Position numbers and translations under genes: made by a program
In this document: positions 1 to 6,182 of the stretch, in pieces
How positions within the stretch are numbered: position 1 is the stretch's first letter
Layout: each line of letters begins with the position of its first letter
Origin: Ruminococcaceae bacterium UBA7075
GTDB lineage: Bacteria > Bacillota > Clostridia > Oscillospirales > Acutalibacteraceae
Reading direction: 5' to 3'
Assembly: GCA_002493635.1 (NCBI GenBank)
Contig: DKZL01000004.1
Coordinates: forward strand, 1-8,843
Length of the DNA stretch: 8,843 bases
Notes under the pieces: generated by a model
The model's database searches: none
Told to the model about the DNA's origin: nothing
The model's input: the letters and a program-made list of their open reading frames with translations, nothing else

Positions 1-20
1 GCCCACCGGCTGCTTTTTTG
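1..20 (+). terminator. Possible distal part of an upstream terminator at the left edge
   Basis: The window opens with a GC-rich stretch (gcccaccggctgc) that runs directly into six T residues at 14-19. This is how the distal arm and U-tract of a Rho-independent terminator look. The matching proximal arm would lie left of the window, so this cannot be confirmed here. Confidence 0.25.
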
Positions 21-30
21 CTTTGCATTT

Positions 31-284
31 AAGGTTCTATATCAACAGTTGGGGTAAATGTAAAAAGGAACCGTTTTGTTGAAAGTAATCTTTTGTAGGG
101 AACGACCCCTGTGTCGTTCCTGAATAAGTTAGATGAATTTTCATTAGGAACGACACAGGGGTCGTTCCCTACGGTTCTTAAGTTGACGACATTACCTTAA
201 CAAGGGAATACCTTGACGTCCCCTACATAGAACTTTTTAAAGGCTACATTTGTTGTTACTCCAACATTTTTTATAGAACTTTTT
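31..284. mobile_element. Candidate MITE-like non-coding element with diverged inverted ends
   Basis: The left end reads GTTCTATA-N6-GTTGGGGTAA (34-57). The complement of the right end reads GTTCTATA-N6-GTTGGAGTAA (279-256). That is 17 of 18 fixed positions identical with the same 6-nt spacing, which is unlikely by chance. The ends bracket the nested palindrome at 95-172. A second copy of the right-end motif (atagaacttttt) lies inside the element at 227-238 and repeats the one at 273-284. A degenerate third half-arm (complement GTAGGGGACGTC) sits at 215-226. There is no transposase gene inside, so if mobile it would be non-autonomous. No clear target-site duplication was found. It fills most of the gene-free stretch 1-478 and lies upstream of the phosphatase promoter. 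Confidence 0.45.
95..172. repeat. Perfect 27-bp inverted repeat with self-palindromic arms
   Basis: Arms 95-121 and 146-172 are exact reverse complements across a 24-bp spacer. Each arm also contains GGAACGAC-CCCTGT-GTCGTTCC, an 8-bp hairpin with a 6-nt loop. The DNA or RNA can therefore fold as one long hairpin or as two adjacent short ones. No T-tract follows immediately, so a simple terminator is unlikely. Perfect arms in otherwise AT-rich, diverged surroundings suggest recent insertion or maintained palindromy, as in REP/BIME- or MITE-type repeats. Confidence 0.85.
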
Positions 285-404
285 TACTTTACATTTAAAT
301 TTGCCCGGAAACAGTCTGATGTTGAAGTATGTTTTGTATTTGAAAATAATGGAGAAATTGACTTTTACTAAATGGTGATATGTCCAATGATTCATCAACA
401 GTAG

Positions 405-433
405 TTGAGCAGTAAATTTTAATATGTTTTAAT
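405..433 (+). promoter_or_regulatory. Candidate SigA promoter of the phosphatase gene
   Basis: TTGAGC (405-410), a 17-bp spacer and TTTAAT (428-433) give a plausible SigA promoter. It would leave a 5' leader of about 40 nt before the ATG at 479. It matches 4 of 6 and 5 of 6 consensus bases, so the call is moderate. Confidence 0.45.
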
Positions 434-478
434 ATTTCAATTATTAAGAAGTATAGTAGATAACGAGGAGCATAAGAT

Positions 479-946
479 ATGAAAAGAATTATGTTTGTTT
501 GCCATGGCAATATTTGCAGGTCACCAATGGCTGAGTTTATTTTTAAAGATATGATAAAACGCAGGGGAGCAGATAATAACTTTTTTGTCAGTTCGTCTGC
601 CACAAGTACCGAAGAAATCTGGAACGGAGTCGGAAATCCAGTTTATCCACCGGCAAAAGAAATCCTTGCAAGGCATAAAATTGACTGTTCGGGTAAGCGC
701 GCTGTCCAACTGAAGAAAAGTGACTACGGCAAATATGATTTGTTTGTCGGAATGGACAGTATGAATATCCGCAATATGTACAGAATATTAGGCAAAGACA
801 GTGAGGGCAAGATCTGCAAGCTTATGGATTTTACGGAAAGAGGCGGAGATGTGGCTGACCCGTGGTATTCACGCAATTTTGATACAGCTTACCGCGATAT
901 TTACGACGGCTGCCAAGGCTTGTTAAAAAATTTGATGAGCTTATGA
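479..946 (+). CDS. Low-molecular-weight protein-tyrosine phosphatase
   Basis: This is a cytosolic 155-residue enzyme of the LMW-PTP fold, which removes phosphate from phosphotyrosine through a cysteinyl-phosphate intermediate. The N-terminus carries the P-loop CHGNICRS: nucleophile Cys8, Arg14 closing the CX5R loop, and Ser15. The general-acid loop DPWYSR follows near the C-terminus with Asp127-Pro128. Length and motif positions fit a complete family member. The start is fixed by GAGGAG at 465-470, 8 nt before the ATG. The gene stands alone: no cognate tyrosine kinase or polysaccharide gene is visible here. In Firmicutes such enzymes act on bacterial tyrosine kinases, arginine-phosphorylated proteins (McsB-type) or stress targets. 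The sequence alone does not choose between these, so no gene symbol is given. No hairpin terminator is evident after the TGA. Confidence 0.95.
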   Translation: MKRIMFVCHGNICRSPMAEFIFKDMIKRRGADNNFFVSSSATSTEEIWNGVGNPVYPPAKEILARHKIDCSGKRAVQLKKSDYGKYDLFVGMDSMNIRNMYRILGKDSEGKICKLMDFTERGGDVADPWYSRNFDTAYRDIYDGCQGLLKNLMSL

Positions 947-1023
947 GTATTATATTAAAGTAGAGAACTATCAGAAGATTTGAAAACGATATGTAGGATT
1001 TTACTGAAAAAATAAGAACACTA

Positions 1024-1051
1024 TTGTCGGCTATCTTAAATTTATTATACT
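1024..1051 (+). promoter_or_regulatory. SigA promoter of the DUF5131 gene
   Basis: TTGTCG (1024-1029), a 16-bp spacer and TATACT (1046-1051) lie just upstream of the DUF5131 start. The inferred leader is about 22 nt and contains the ribosome-binding site AGAGGTGA (1066-1073), 6 nt before the ATG. The gene is therefore probably transcribed on its own rather than by read-through from the phosphatase. Confidence 0.6.
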
Positions 1052-1079
1052 TATGGAATCAGCAAAGAGGTGAGAACTT

Positions 1080-1820
1080 ATGCATGATATTTGGAATCCA
1101 TGGCACGGCTGCGTAAAGTGCAGCGAGGGTTGTGAGAATTGCTATATGTATTTTCTTGACCGTATGCGTAGCCAAAACGGCGCAGATATTTACAAAACAA
1201 AATCGGGTTTTAGCTATCCTCTTCATAAGAATCGCAACGGAAGTTTTAAGGTACAAAGCGGTGAGCAGATTCGTGTGTGTATGACATCTGACTTTTTTCT
1301 TGAAGAAGCTGACAGGTGGCGTGATGAAGCTTGGGAAATTATATGGCAGCGTCCTGATGTTAAATTTCTTTTACTGACAAAACGACCACAGCGAGTAAAA
1401 GATTGTCTGCCTAAGGACTGGGGCGATGGCTGGGATAATGTTATTTTCAATGTTACTTGCGAAAATCAGTGCAGAGCCGATGAAAGAATACCTATACTTC
1501 TGGATCTGCCGTTCAAACACAAAGGCATTATGTGTGCACCTTTTATCGGTCCTGTCAGCATTGCAAAGTATCTTGACAGCGGTCAGATAGAACAGGTTAT
1601 CTGCGGCGGTGAAAATTATGACGGTGCAAGACCTTGCAATCTTGACTGGGTAAAATTTCTGAGAGCAGAATGTGTTACATATGATATAACTTTTTGTTTT
1701 ATAGAAACCGGCACAAATTTTATTAAAGACGGCAAAAGATATAATATTCCCGATAAGCAGCTTCAAGCGAAAATGGCATATAAGTCGCATATGTATTACG
1801 CAGGAAAGCCTGTCAAGTAG
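1080..1820 (+). CDS. DUF5131 (phage Gp37/Gp68-like, three-Cys motif) protein, ending at an in-frame TAG
   Basis: The 246-residue product starts with the family signature W-N-P-W-H-G-C at residues 5-11, then Cys14, Cys18 and Cys21 followed by a Tyr (GCENCY). This is the cysteine cluster that makes the family resemble radical-SAM and spore-photoproduct-lyase proteins. Its biochemical role is unknown. In many genomes it neighbours a TcmP-type 'three-Cys-motif partner' protein, but none is in this window. The C-terminal part has the family-typical ETGTNFIKDGKRYNIP (residues 209-224) and an IPDKQLQAKMA-type end. The start is supported by AGAGGTGA 6 nt upstream. The TAG at 1818-1820 is probably not the original end, because the same frame stays open for 46 more codons with a conserved-looking cysteine tail (separate entry). 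The gene is thus either a slightly truncated protein, a pseudogene, or one read through TAG. Confidence 0.85.
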   Translation: MHDIWNPWHGCVKCSEGCENCYMYFLDRMRSQNGADIYKTKSGFSYPLHKNRNGSFKVQSGEQIRVCMTSDFFLEEADRWRDEAWEIIWQRPDVKFLLLTKRPQRVKDCLPKDWGDGWDNVIFNVTCENQCRADERIPILLDLPFKHKGIMCAPFIGPVSIAKYLDSGQIEQVICGGENYDGARPCNLDWVKFLRAECVTYDITFCFIETGTNFIKDGKRYNIPDKQLQAKMAYKSHMYYAGKPVK

Positions 1821-1961
1821 AGTTTAAAAGACAACTTTGGATTGCCGATTCCGGAAGAAGAATTGTATATTCCGTTTTTTGGAAGGAACTGCTATGAATG
1901 TGGCAGCAAACCAATTTGCAATGGCTGTTCTGACTGCGGCAAGTGCAATCAAAGCGGTTAA
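1821..1961 (+). pseudogene. In-frame C-terminal six-cysteine tail of the DUF5131 protein, beyond the TAG
   Basis: Directly after the TAG the same frame encodes 46 residues before a TAA at 1959-1961. It runs through a stretch like FGLPIPEEELYIPFFGRN into C-x2-C-x5-C-x2-C-x2-C-x2-C (Cys at tail positions 24, 27, 33, 36, 39 and 42). The regular CxxC spacing looks like a metal or Fe-S site. Random AT-rich DNA would not be expected to give six regularly spaced cysteines in frame. From memory, clostridial DUF5131 proteins end in a similar CGSR-x-ICNGCSxCG segment, which I cannot verify here. No ribosome-binding site or start codon serves this segment, so it would be made only by TAG read-through. 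Confidence 0.7.
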
Positions 1962-2269
1962 TGCTTAAATAAAATCGAAGTGTTGAAAATCAGAATGCTT
2001 AATCGGACACTGTTAAAATGTTTGCACTGATATTACTGTCAGATTACTCAGATAATTAGCGTCCAACTTGGATTATGGGTGTTGTTTTTGGTGAGATATA
2101 ATTTAAAGTTAAAAAAGAATAAAATAGTAACAAAAATTGAAAAAATTACAAATAATAAAAGCTTGATAAATTCACAAAATACTATTGCGGCAACAAACTG
2201 AGAAGTCAGAAAGCCGCTTTAAAATAGATAACAACTCACAACAATAAAATAATCAGAAAGCCTTGACAT
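1962..2269. other. AT-rich gene-free stretch
   Basis: No convincing coding sequence, hairpin terminator or RNA gene is visible between the DUF5131 tail and the SASP upstream region. It contains short direct repeats: aatgcttaa just after the TAA at 1959-1961 and again about 35 nt later, and tcagaaagcc at 2206-2215 and 2253-2262. Their meaning is unclear. Confidence 0.5.
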
Positions 2270-2322
2270 ATTCATAGTCAGAAGATTATGAATAATATAA
2301 ACAAAAGGCTCTGACTATGAAT
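2270..2322. repeat. Perfect 13-bp inverted repeat upstream of the SASP gene
   Basis: attcatagtcaga (2270-2282) and tctgactatgaat (2310-2322) are exact reverse complements around a 27-nt AT-rich loop. The repeat ends 41 nt before the SASP ATG. A TTGACA at 2263-2268 and a TGAATA at 2289-2294 (SigF/SigG -35-like) lie in or next to it, so it overlaps the likely promoter. It could be an operator, a leader hairpin, or the ends of a tiny insertion. It is not a terminator, because no T-tract follows. Confidence 0.7.
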
Positions 2323-2363
2323 TAGGTTGTGAAAAAAGTTTTGAAAAAAAGGAGAAAACAACT

Positions 2364-2627
2364 ATGTCAAGCAAAAACAACAACCAGATCAATGTGCCGG
2401 AAGCAAGAGAAGCAATGGATCGCTTTAAGATGGAATGTGCAAATGAAGTAGGCGTAAACCTCAAGCAGGGTTACAACGGCGACATTTCTTCAAGAGAAGC
2501 AGGTTCAGTCGGCGGACAGATGGTTAAAAAGATGTTACCCGTACGAAACAAGTCTTACATACGCAATAACCGAAATGTCGAGGGACACCGTCAGGAGGTT
2601 ACATATCAGGTAAGAGTAACCTATTAA
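2364..2627 (+). CDS. Alpha/beta-type small acid-soluble spore protein (SASP) with an extended C-terminus
   Basis: The family of this 87-residue protein coats spore DNA in the forespore, protects it from UV and heat damage, and is degraded by the germination protease GPR. The signature is clear: VPEAREAMDRFKMECANEVG (residues 11-30), then GVNLKQGYNGD and SREAGSVGGQMVKKM (43-57). The GPR cleavage site would be E24-C25-A26/N27-E28. Most alpha/beta SASPs end soon after the GGxMVK region at 60-75 residues. This one has about 30 further residues rich in Arg, Asn and Tyr, which is unusual. AAGGAG (2349-2354), 9 nt before the ATG, supports the start. Genes of this family are usually SigG-dependent, but I see no convincing SigG -10 box. 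A terminator follows at 2681-2725. Confidence 0.92.
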   Translation: MSSKNNNQINVPEAREAMDRFKMECANEVGVNLKQGYNGDISSREAGSVGGQMVKKMLPVRNKSYIRNNRNVEGHRQEVTYQVRVTY

Positions 2628-2680
2628 AAACGGCCTGCCTATCGCATTTTTAAAGAGTTATAAAGTAATAAACACCACTC

Positions 2681-2725
2681 CCCGAAAGGCAGAAATCACC
2701 CTCAGCCTTTCGGGAATATTTTTAT
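2681..2725 (+). terminator. Rho-independent terminator of the SASP gene
   Basis: A perfect 10-bp stem, CCCGAAAGGC (2681-2690) with GCCTTTCGGG (2705-2714), encloses a 14-nt loop and is followed by the T-rich stretch aatatttttat. It lies 54 nt after the SASP stop codon. The rest of the gap up to the promoter at 2895 shows no further gene. Confidence 0.92.
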
Positions 2726-2894
2726 AAAATCTGACACCAATAATAATTATATGATGATACAACTGCGAAATCCGAAAAAATCAATGAAATTTTGTAGATG
2801 TATTGCTTAACCTGAAAGGATATGTTAAGTATGAATTTTCATATCAGTGAAGAACATGGTATTAAAAACTTTGGTGTGATTTAGCTTTAATCGC

Positions 2895-2923
2895 TTGATA
2901 TTATTTTTGATTGCGAATATAAT
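2895..2923 (+). promoter_or_regulatory. SigA promoter of the Schlafen/AlbA_2 gene
   Basis: TTGATA (2895-2900), an ideal 17-bp spacer and a perfect TATAAT (2918-2923) predict transcription from about 2930, roughly 30 nt before the ATG at 2960. This is one of the two strongest promoter matches in the window. Confidence 0.8.
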
Positions 2924-2959
2924 AAAAATATAAACTGTCTGATTATTGGAGAGCTTGTA

Positions 2960-4411
2960 ATGACATATGAAGAAATTAAAAATATAATATCACAGGGCGA
3001 AGGGATGAATATTGAGTTTAAGAAGTCCACAACCGATATTACTAAAGATGTTTATGAAACGGTTTGTGCTTTCTCAAACCGTGAAGGCGGTCACATTCTG
3101 CTCGGTGTTAAAGATGACGGTACGGTTATCGGAGTGGACAGAAACCGTGCAGAGAGAATTAGGAGCGATTTTGTTACATCAATCAATAATCCGAATAAAA
3201 TGTATCCTCCGCTTTACCTGACGATTGAAAATATTGAATATGATGATAAGCTGATTATTTATATTTTTGTTCCCGAGAGTACGCAAGTTTGTCGTTGCGG
3301 CGGCAGGATTTTTGACAGAAACAACGATTCGGATATAGACATAACTAATTCAGGAGATTTGGTATTTAAGCTGTATTCAAAAAAGCAGGGCACATATTTT
3401 GTGAATAAGGTTTTCACTTGCTTTACAATGGATGATCTGCGTTCCGATATAATTGACAGAGCAAGAAGATTGTCAAGGCTGAGAAATAAAAATCATCCGT
3501 GGCTTACTATGACTGATGAAGAAATACTGCGCAGTTCAGGCTTGATTCTTAAAGACAGCGAAAAAGGCATTGACGGACTGACACTTGCGGCGATACTTCT
3601 TTTTGGTAAGGATGAAACTATAATGGCGGCTTTGCCGCAACACAAAACAGATGCAATTTTCAGAACCCAAAATACAGACAGATATGATGACCGTGATGTT
3701 ATTATTACGAATTTATTTGATACCTTTGACAGGCTTATGGAATTTGGCAAAAAGCATCTGAATGATCCGTTTATTCTTGAGGGAGTACAGGCTGTAAGTG
3801 CAAGAGATGCGATTTTAAGAGAAATTTTCTCAAACAGCCTTGCACATCGTGATTATTCTACTGGCTATGTAGCAAAATTTGTTATTGAGAAAGACAGGAT
3901 GTACACGGAAAACGGAAATTTGTCACACGGTCATGGTGAGTTGAAACTCGACAGGTTTGAACCGTTTTCTAAGAACCCGCCCATTGCAAAGGTGTTCAGA
4001 GAGGTGTCACTTGCCGATGAGCTCGGATCGGGTATGAGAAATACTTATAAATACACAAAGATGTACTCAGGCGGAGTTCCTGAATTTATCGAGGGTGATG
4101 TATTTAAGACAATAATTCCTCTATCCTCTGCGGCAACGAGTATGGTGGGACCAAGCACCACCCAAGACACCACCCAAGTCAGCACCCAAGTTGCCACCCA
4201 AGATAAGGTGAAAGAGGCAGTCTATAAAAAAATACTTGAATTTTGTGCTGACCCGAAAAGTAAAAAAGAGATTGCAGAGTATTTTCAATTAAAAAGTGCA
4301 AAAGAGTTTGGTAAGAGATATTTAAAACCACTCATTGATAACGGTTGTCTGGAGATGACAATACCTGATAAACCTACAAGCAGCAAGCAAAAATATGTGA
4401 CTAAAAAGTAA
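2960..4411 (+). CDS. Schlafen/AlbA_2 domain protein with GHKL-type ATPase domain and C-terminal winged helix
   Basis: This 483-residue protein looks complete. The N-terminus is a Schlafen AlbA_2 domain, with E-F-K-K-S at 19-23 and NREGGHILLGVKDDG-type residues at 40-54. The C-terminal half matches the HATPase_c_4 domain often annotated as 'RecG-like': an N-box with EIFSNSLAHRD (288-298) and a G-box with DELGSGMRN (353-361). A low-complexity linker of four [T/S/A]TQ[D/V] units (400-415) leads to a winged-helix-like tail (about 420-483). Such proteins are usually called ATP-binding or transcriptional regulators; some may act in stress or phage response, and the true substrate is unknown. GGAGAG at 2948-2953, 6 nt before the ATG, fixes the start. 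The gene has its own promoter and terminator, so it is monocistronic. Confidence 0.88.
   Translation: MTYEEIKNIISQGEGMNIEFKKSTTDITKDVYETVCAFSNREGGHILLGVKDDGTVIGVDRNRAERIRSDFVTSINNPNKMYPPLYLTIENIEYDDKLIIYIFVPESTQVCRCGGRIFDRNNDSDIDITNSGDLVFKLYSKKQGTYFVNKVFTCFTMDDLRSDIIDRARRLSRLRNKNHPWLTMTDEEILRSSGLILKDSEKGIDGLTLAAILLFGKDETIMAALPQHKTDAIFRTQNTDRYDDRDVIITNLFDTFDRLMEFGKKHLNDPFILEGVQAVSARDAILREIFSNSLAHRDYSTGYVAKFVIEKDRMYTENGNLSHGHGELKLDRFEPFSKNPPIAKVFREVSLADELGSGMRNTYKYTKMYSGGVPEFIEGDVFKTIIPLSSAATSMVGPSTTQDTTQVSTQVATQDKVKEAVYKKILEFCADPKSKKEIAEYFQLKSAKEFGKRYLKPLIDNGCLEMTIPDKPTSSKQKYVTKK
4157..4204 (+). repeat. Four in-frame 12-bp tandem repeats encoding [T/S/A]TQ[D/V]
   Basis: Four consecutive 12-nt units share the core ACCCAAG and differ at one to four positions each. 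They code for TTQD, TTQV, STQV and ATQD and form the linker between the ATPase domain and the winged helix of the Schlafen protein. Such Thr-Gln linkers recur in this family. Copy number may vary through replication slippage without breaking the frame. Confidence 0.9.
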
Positions 4412-4435
4412 AACATAGTTTTGAGTAATTATGAT

Positions 4436-4475
4436 TTGCCAAGCAAGAGAGTGATATTGCTTGGCAATTTTTATA
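4436..4475 (+). terminator. Rho-independent terminator of the Schlafen/AlbA_2 gene
   Basis: An 11-bp perfect stem, TTGCCAAGCAA (4436-4446) and TTGCTTGGCAA (4457-4467), encloses a 10-nt loop and is followed by tttttatattt. It starts 24 nt after the stop codon. Confidence 0.93.
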
Positions 4476-4778
4476 TTTATCAAAGAATTTTTGAAAAAAT
4501 TTATAATTTCCCTGATTTTGTCCGTATCTTGTCACAGTCGATATGATAAGATAAAGACACAATAAAGAAACAAACGAAAGGAAGAAAAGAAAATAACTGC
4601 TTATCTCGGAAAGCTTTTCTTCAATTGGATGAACACATTGTTTTAAGATAAAAGCACAACGAAAAACTGATGTCACAATGGATAAGGACTTGTAGAACGA
4701 ATGATAATTGAAAATAGAAAAAAGCCAAAGGTCAGTTAATTCACAACGGATACCCGCCCTTATTTTATCCTCAATTAT
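4476..4778 (+). other. Gene-free stretch with a gene-like 5' end but no gene
   Basis: TTGTCA (4529-4534), 17 nt and taaaga (4552-4557) resemble a weak promoter. A good ribosome-binding site (gaaaggaag, about 4575-4583) follows, but no ATG, GTG or TTG lies at the right distance. The frame that would follow (ATA, then ITAYLGKLFFNW) stops after fewer than 20 codons. It may be the decayed start of a lost gene or chance. Nothing else stands out in the stretch. Confidence 0.3.
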
Positions 4779-4798
4779 GATAAACAGCGTTGTTTATC
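4779..4798. promoter_or_regulatory. Candidate operator: 8-bp dyad abutting the recQ -35 box
   Basis: GATAAACA (4779-4786) and TGTTTATC (4791-4798) are exact reverse complements around a 4-bp centre and end at the base before the -35 box at 4799. The placement and symmetry fit a dimeric repressor or activator site. The cognate regulator is unknown. Confidence 0.5.
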
Positions 4799-4826
4799 TT
4801 GAAAACTCTCCAAAAAAGCCTATAAT
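4799..4826 (+). promoter_or_regulatory. Strong SigA promoter of the recQ remnant
   Basis: TTGAAA (4799-4804), a 16-bp spacer and a perfect TATAAT (4821-4826) predict a start near 4833. The ribosome-binding site would be aggggc at 4845-4850. The promoter appears intact although the gene it drives is broken. Confidence 0.75.
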
Positions 4827-4856
4827 AAAAATATAGAATAAATCAGGGGCAGAGTT

Positions 4857-5144
4857 ACGGATAAATTTGATGTTTTAAGAAAATACTTCGGATATTCTTC
4901 GTTCAGAAAAGGTCAGGAAGAAATGGTTGATTGCCTGTTGTCGGGCAGGGATGCTCTCGGCATAATGCCTACGGGTGCAGGCAAGTCGATATGCTATCAG
5001 GTTCCTGCAATTATGTTTGGTGGTGTTACGATTGTTGTTTCTCCGCTGATTTCTCTTATGAAGGATCAGGTAAATGCTATTGTTCAGCAGGGCGTAAAAG
5101 CGGCGCATATTAATCGCTCGCTGACCGATACGCAATATGATTAG
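4857..5144 (+). pseudogene. recQ: RecQ helicase N-terminal fragment (no standard start codon, ends at in-frame TAG)
   Basis: This segment encodes the first 95 residues of a RecQ-family 3'-5' DNA helicase, which unwinds DNA in recombination and repair. Visible are the RecQ motif 0 (F-R-K-G-Q, residues 16-20 counted from 4857), Walker A TGAGKS (39-44) and motif Ia (VVSPLISLMKDQV). The family start (DKFDVLRKYFG) is preceded by ACG at 4857-4859, where an ATG would sit about 7 nt after AGGGGC. No other ATG, GTG or TTG lies nearby in frame, so the start looks mutated. The next in-frame ATG (4923) would delete motif 0. The frame is closed by TAG at 5142-5144, between motif Ia and the YKIIYVAPERL segment, with no shift of frame. 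Together with the downstream fragment this is one broken gene. Confidence 0.85.
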
Positions 5145-6182
5145 GTTTTGAAAAATTCGTCTTTGGGACTTTATAAAATAATTTATGTTGCGCCGGAACG
5201 GCTGGATTCAGTCAGCTTCATTAATTTATGCAGAAGAATAAAAATTTCAATGGTCGCCGTTGACGAATCGCATTGTGTTTCACAGTGGGGACAGGATTTT
5301 CGCCCGAGCTATCTTAACATAAATAAATTTATTTCTATGCTACCGAAACGCCCTATAATCGGAGCTTTTACCGCAACCGCTACGGACGAAGTCAAAAATG
5401 ACATTATTAATATTTTACAGCTTAATAATCCTGCCGTTGTGACTACCGGCTTTGACAGACCGAATCTGTTTTTCTCTGTTTTAAGACCTGCCAAAAAGGA
5501 TAGCAGGCTTATTGAACTGATAAAAGAACGCAGGGATAAGTCCGGAATTATCTATTGTTCAACACGCAAAAAGGTTGAAAGCGTTTGCGATTTGCTTATC
5601 AAAAACGGCTTTCCGGCAACACGCTATCACGCAGGATTAGACGATAAGGAACGTGTAAAGAATCAGGACGATTTTGTCTATGACCGCAAACCGGTTATGG
5701 TTGCGACAAATGCGTTCGGAATGGGCATAGATAAATCAAATGTATCATATGTTATCCACTACAATATGCCGAAAAATATCGAAAGCTATTATCAGGAGGC
5801 AGGCAGAGCAGGACGTGACGGTCAGGAGGCGGATTGCATTTTGCTTTACGGAGCAGGAGATGTGCAGACCTGTCGATACTTTATCGAAAACACCGAGCCG
5901 AATCCACAACTTACACCTGAGCAGAACGAGATGTTCAAGAAGAGGGAGGAAGAACGTTTAAAGCATATGATTTTCTATTGCAGGACAAGCGACTGCCTGC
6001 GTAATTATATGCTCAGATATTTCGGAGATGAAGCAGAGGAAAACTGCGGAAAATGCTCAAACTGCCTGACAAAATTTGAAACGGTGGATGTTACGATTGA
6101 AGCGCAGAAAATTCTATCCTGTATCATCAGAACAGGCAGGATGGACATCATCCAATTATTTTTATGCAATGTGGTCCGATAA
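5145..6182 (+). pseudogene. recQ: RecQ helicase central fragment, truncated before the RQC/HRDC domains
   Basis: The same frame resumes after the TAG with YKIIYVAPERL, the DExH box DESHCVSQWGQDFRPSY (Asp136 onward in full numbering), motif III (AFTATA), motif V (ATNAFGMGIDKSNV) and motif VI (QEAGRAGRDGQ). It then has the RecQ zinc site C-x16-C-x2-C-x2-C with the expected spacing. RecQ similarity stops at about 6140, just inside the winged-helix (RQC) region. The last 12 codons to the TAA at 6180-6182 are out-of-frame sequence of the next helicase. RQC and HRDC domains are missing, and a usual RecQ of about 600 residues is cut to about 430. The catalytic core residues are intact, so decay looks recent. 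A TTG at 5148 could open this frame, but no ribosome-binding site precedes it. Confidence 0.85.

Noticed and set aside
95..172. The palindrome as a CRISPR array or a Rho-independent terminator
   Set aside because: There is only one inverted pair rather than several direct repeats with spacers, and no T-tract follows the stem.
295..603. 102-codon open frame on the minus strand
   Set aside because: It overlaps the promoter and P-loop coding region of the phosphatase, has no ribosome-binding site and shows no protein-family features.
1371..1790. 139-codon minus-strand frame inside the DUF5131 gene
   Set aside because: It is a shadow of the recognised plus-strand gene, with no start signals and no family motifs.
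2206..2262. Direct repeats tcagaaagcc as attachment sites
   Set aside because: Ten bases repeated 47 bp apart in AT-rich DNA, with no integrase, tRNA gene or inserted cargo.
4401..4676. 91-codon minus-strand frame with a hydrophobic stretch
   Set aside because: It reads through the Schlafen-gene terminator hairpin and consists of AT-rich low-complexity residues, with no ribosome-binding site.
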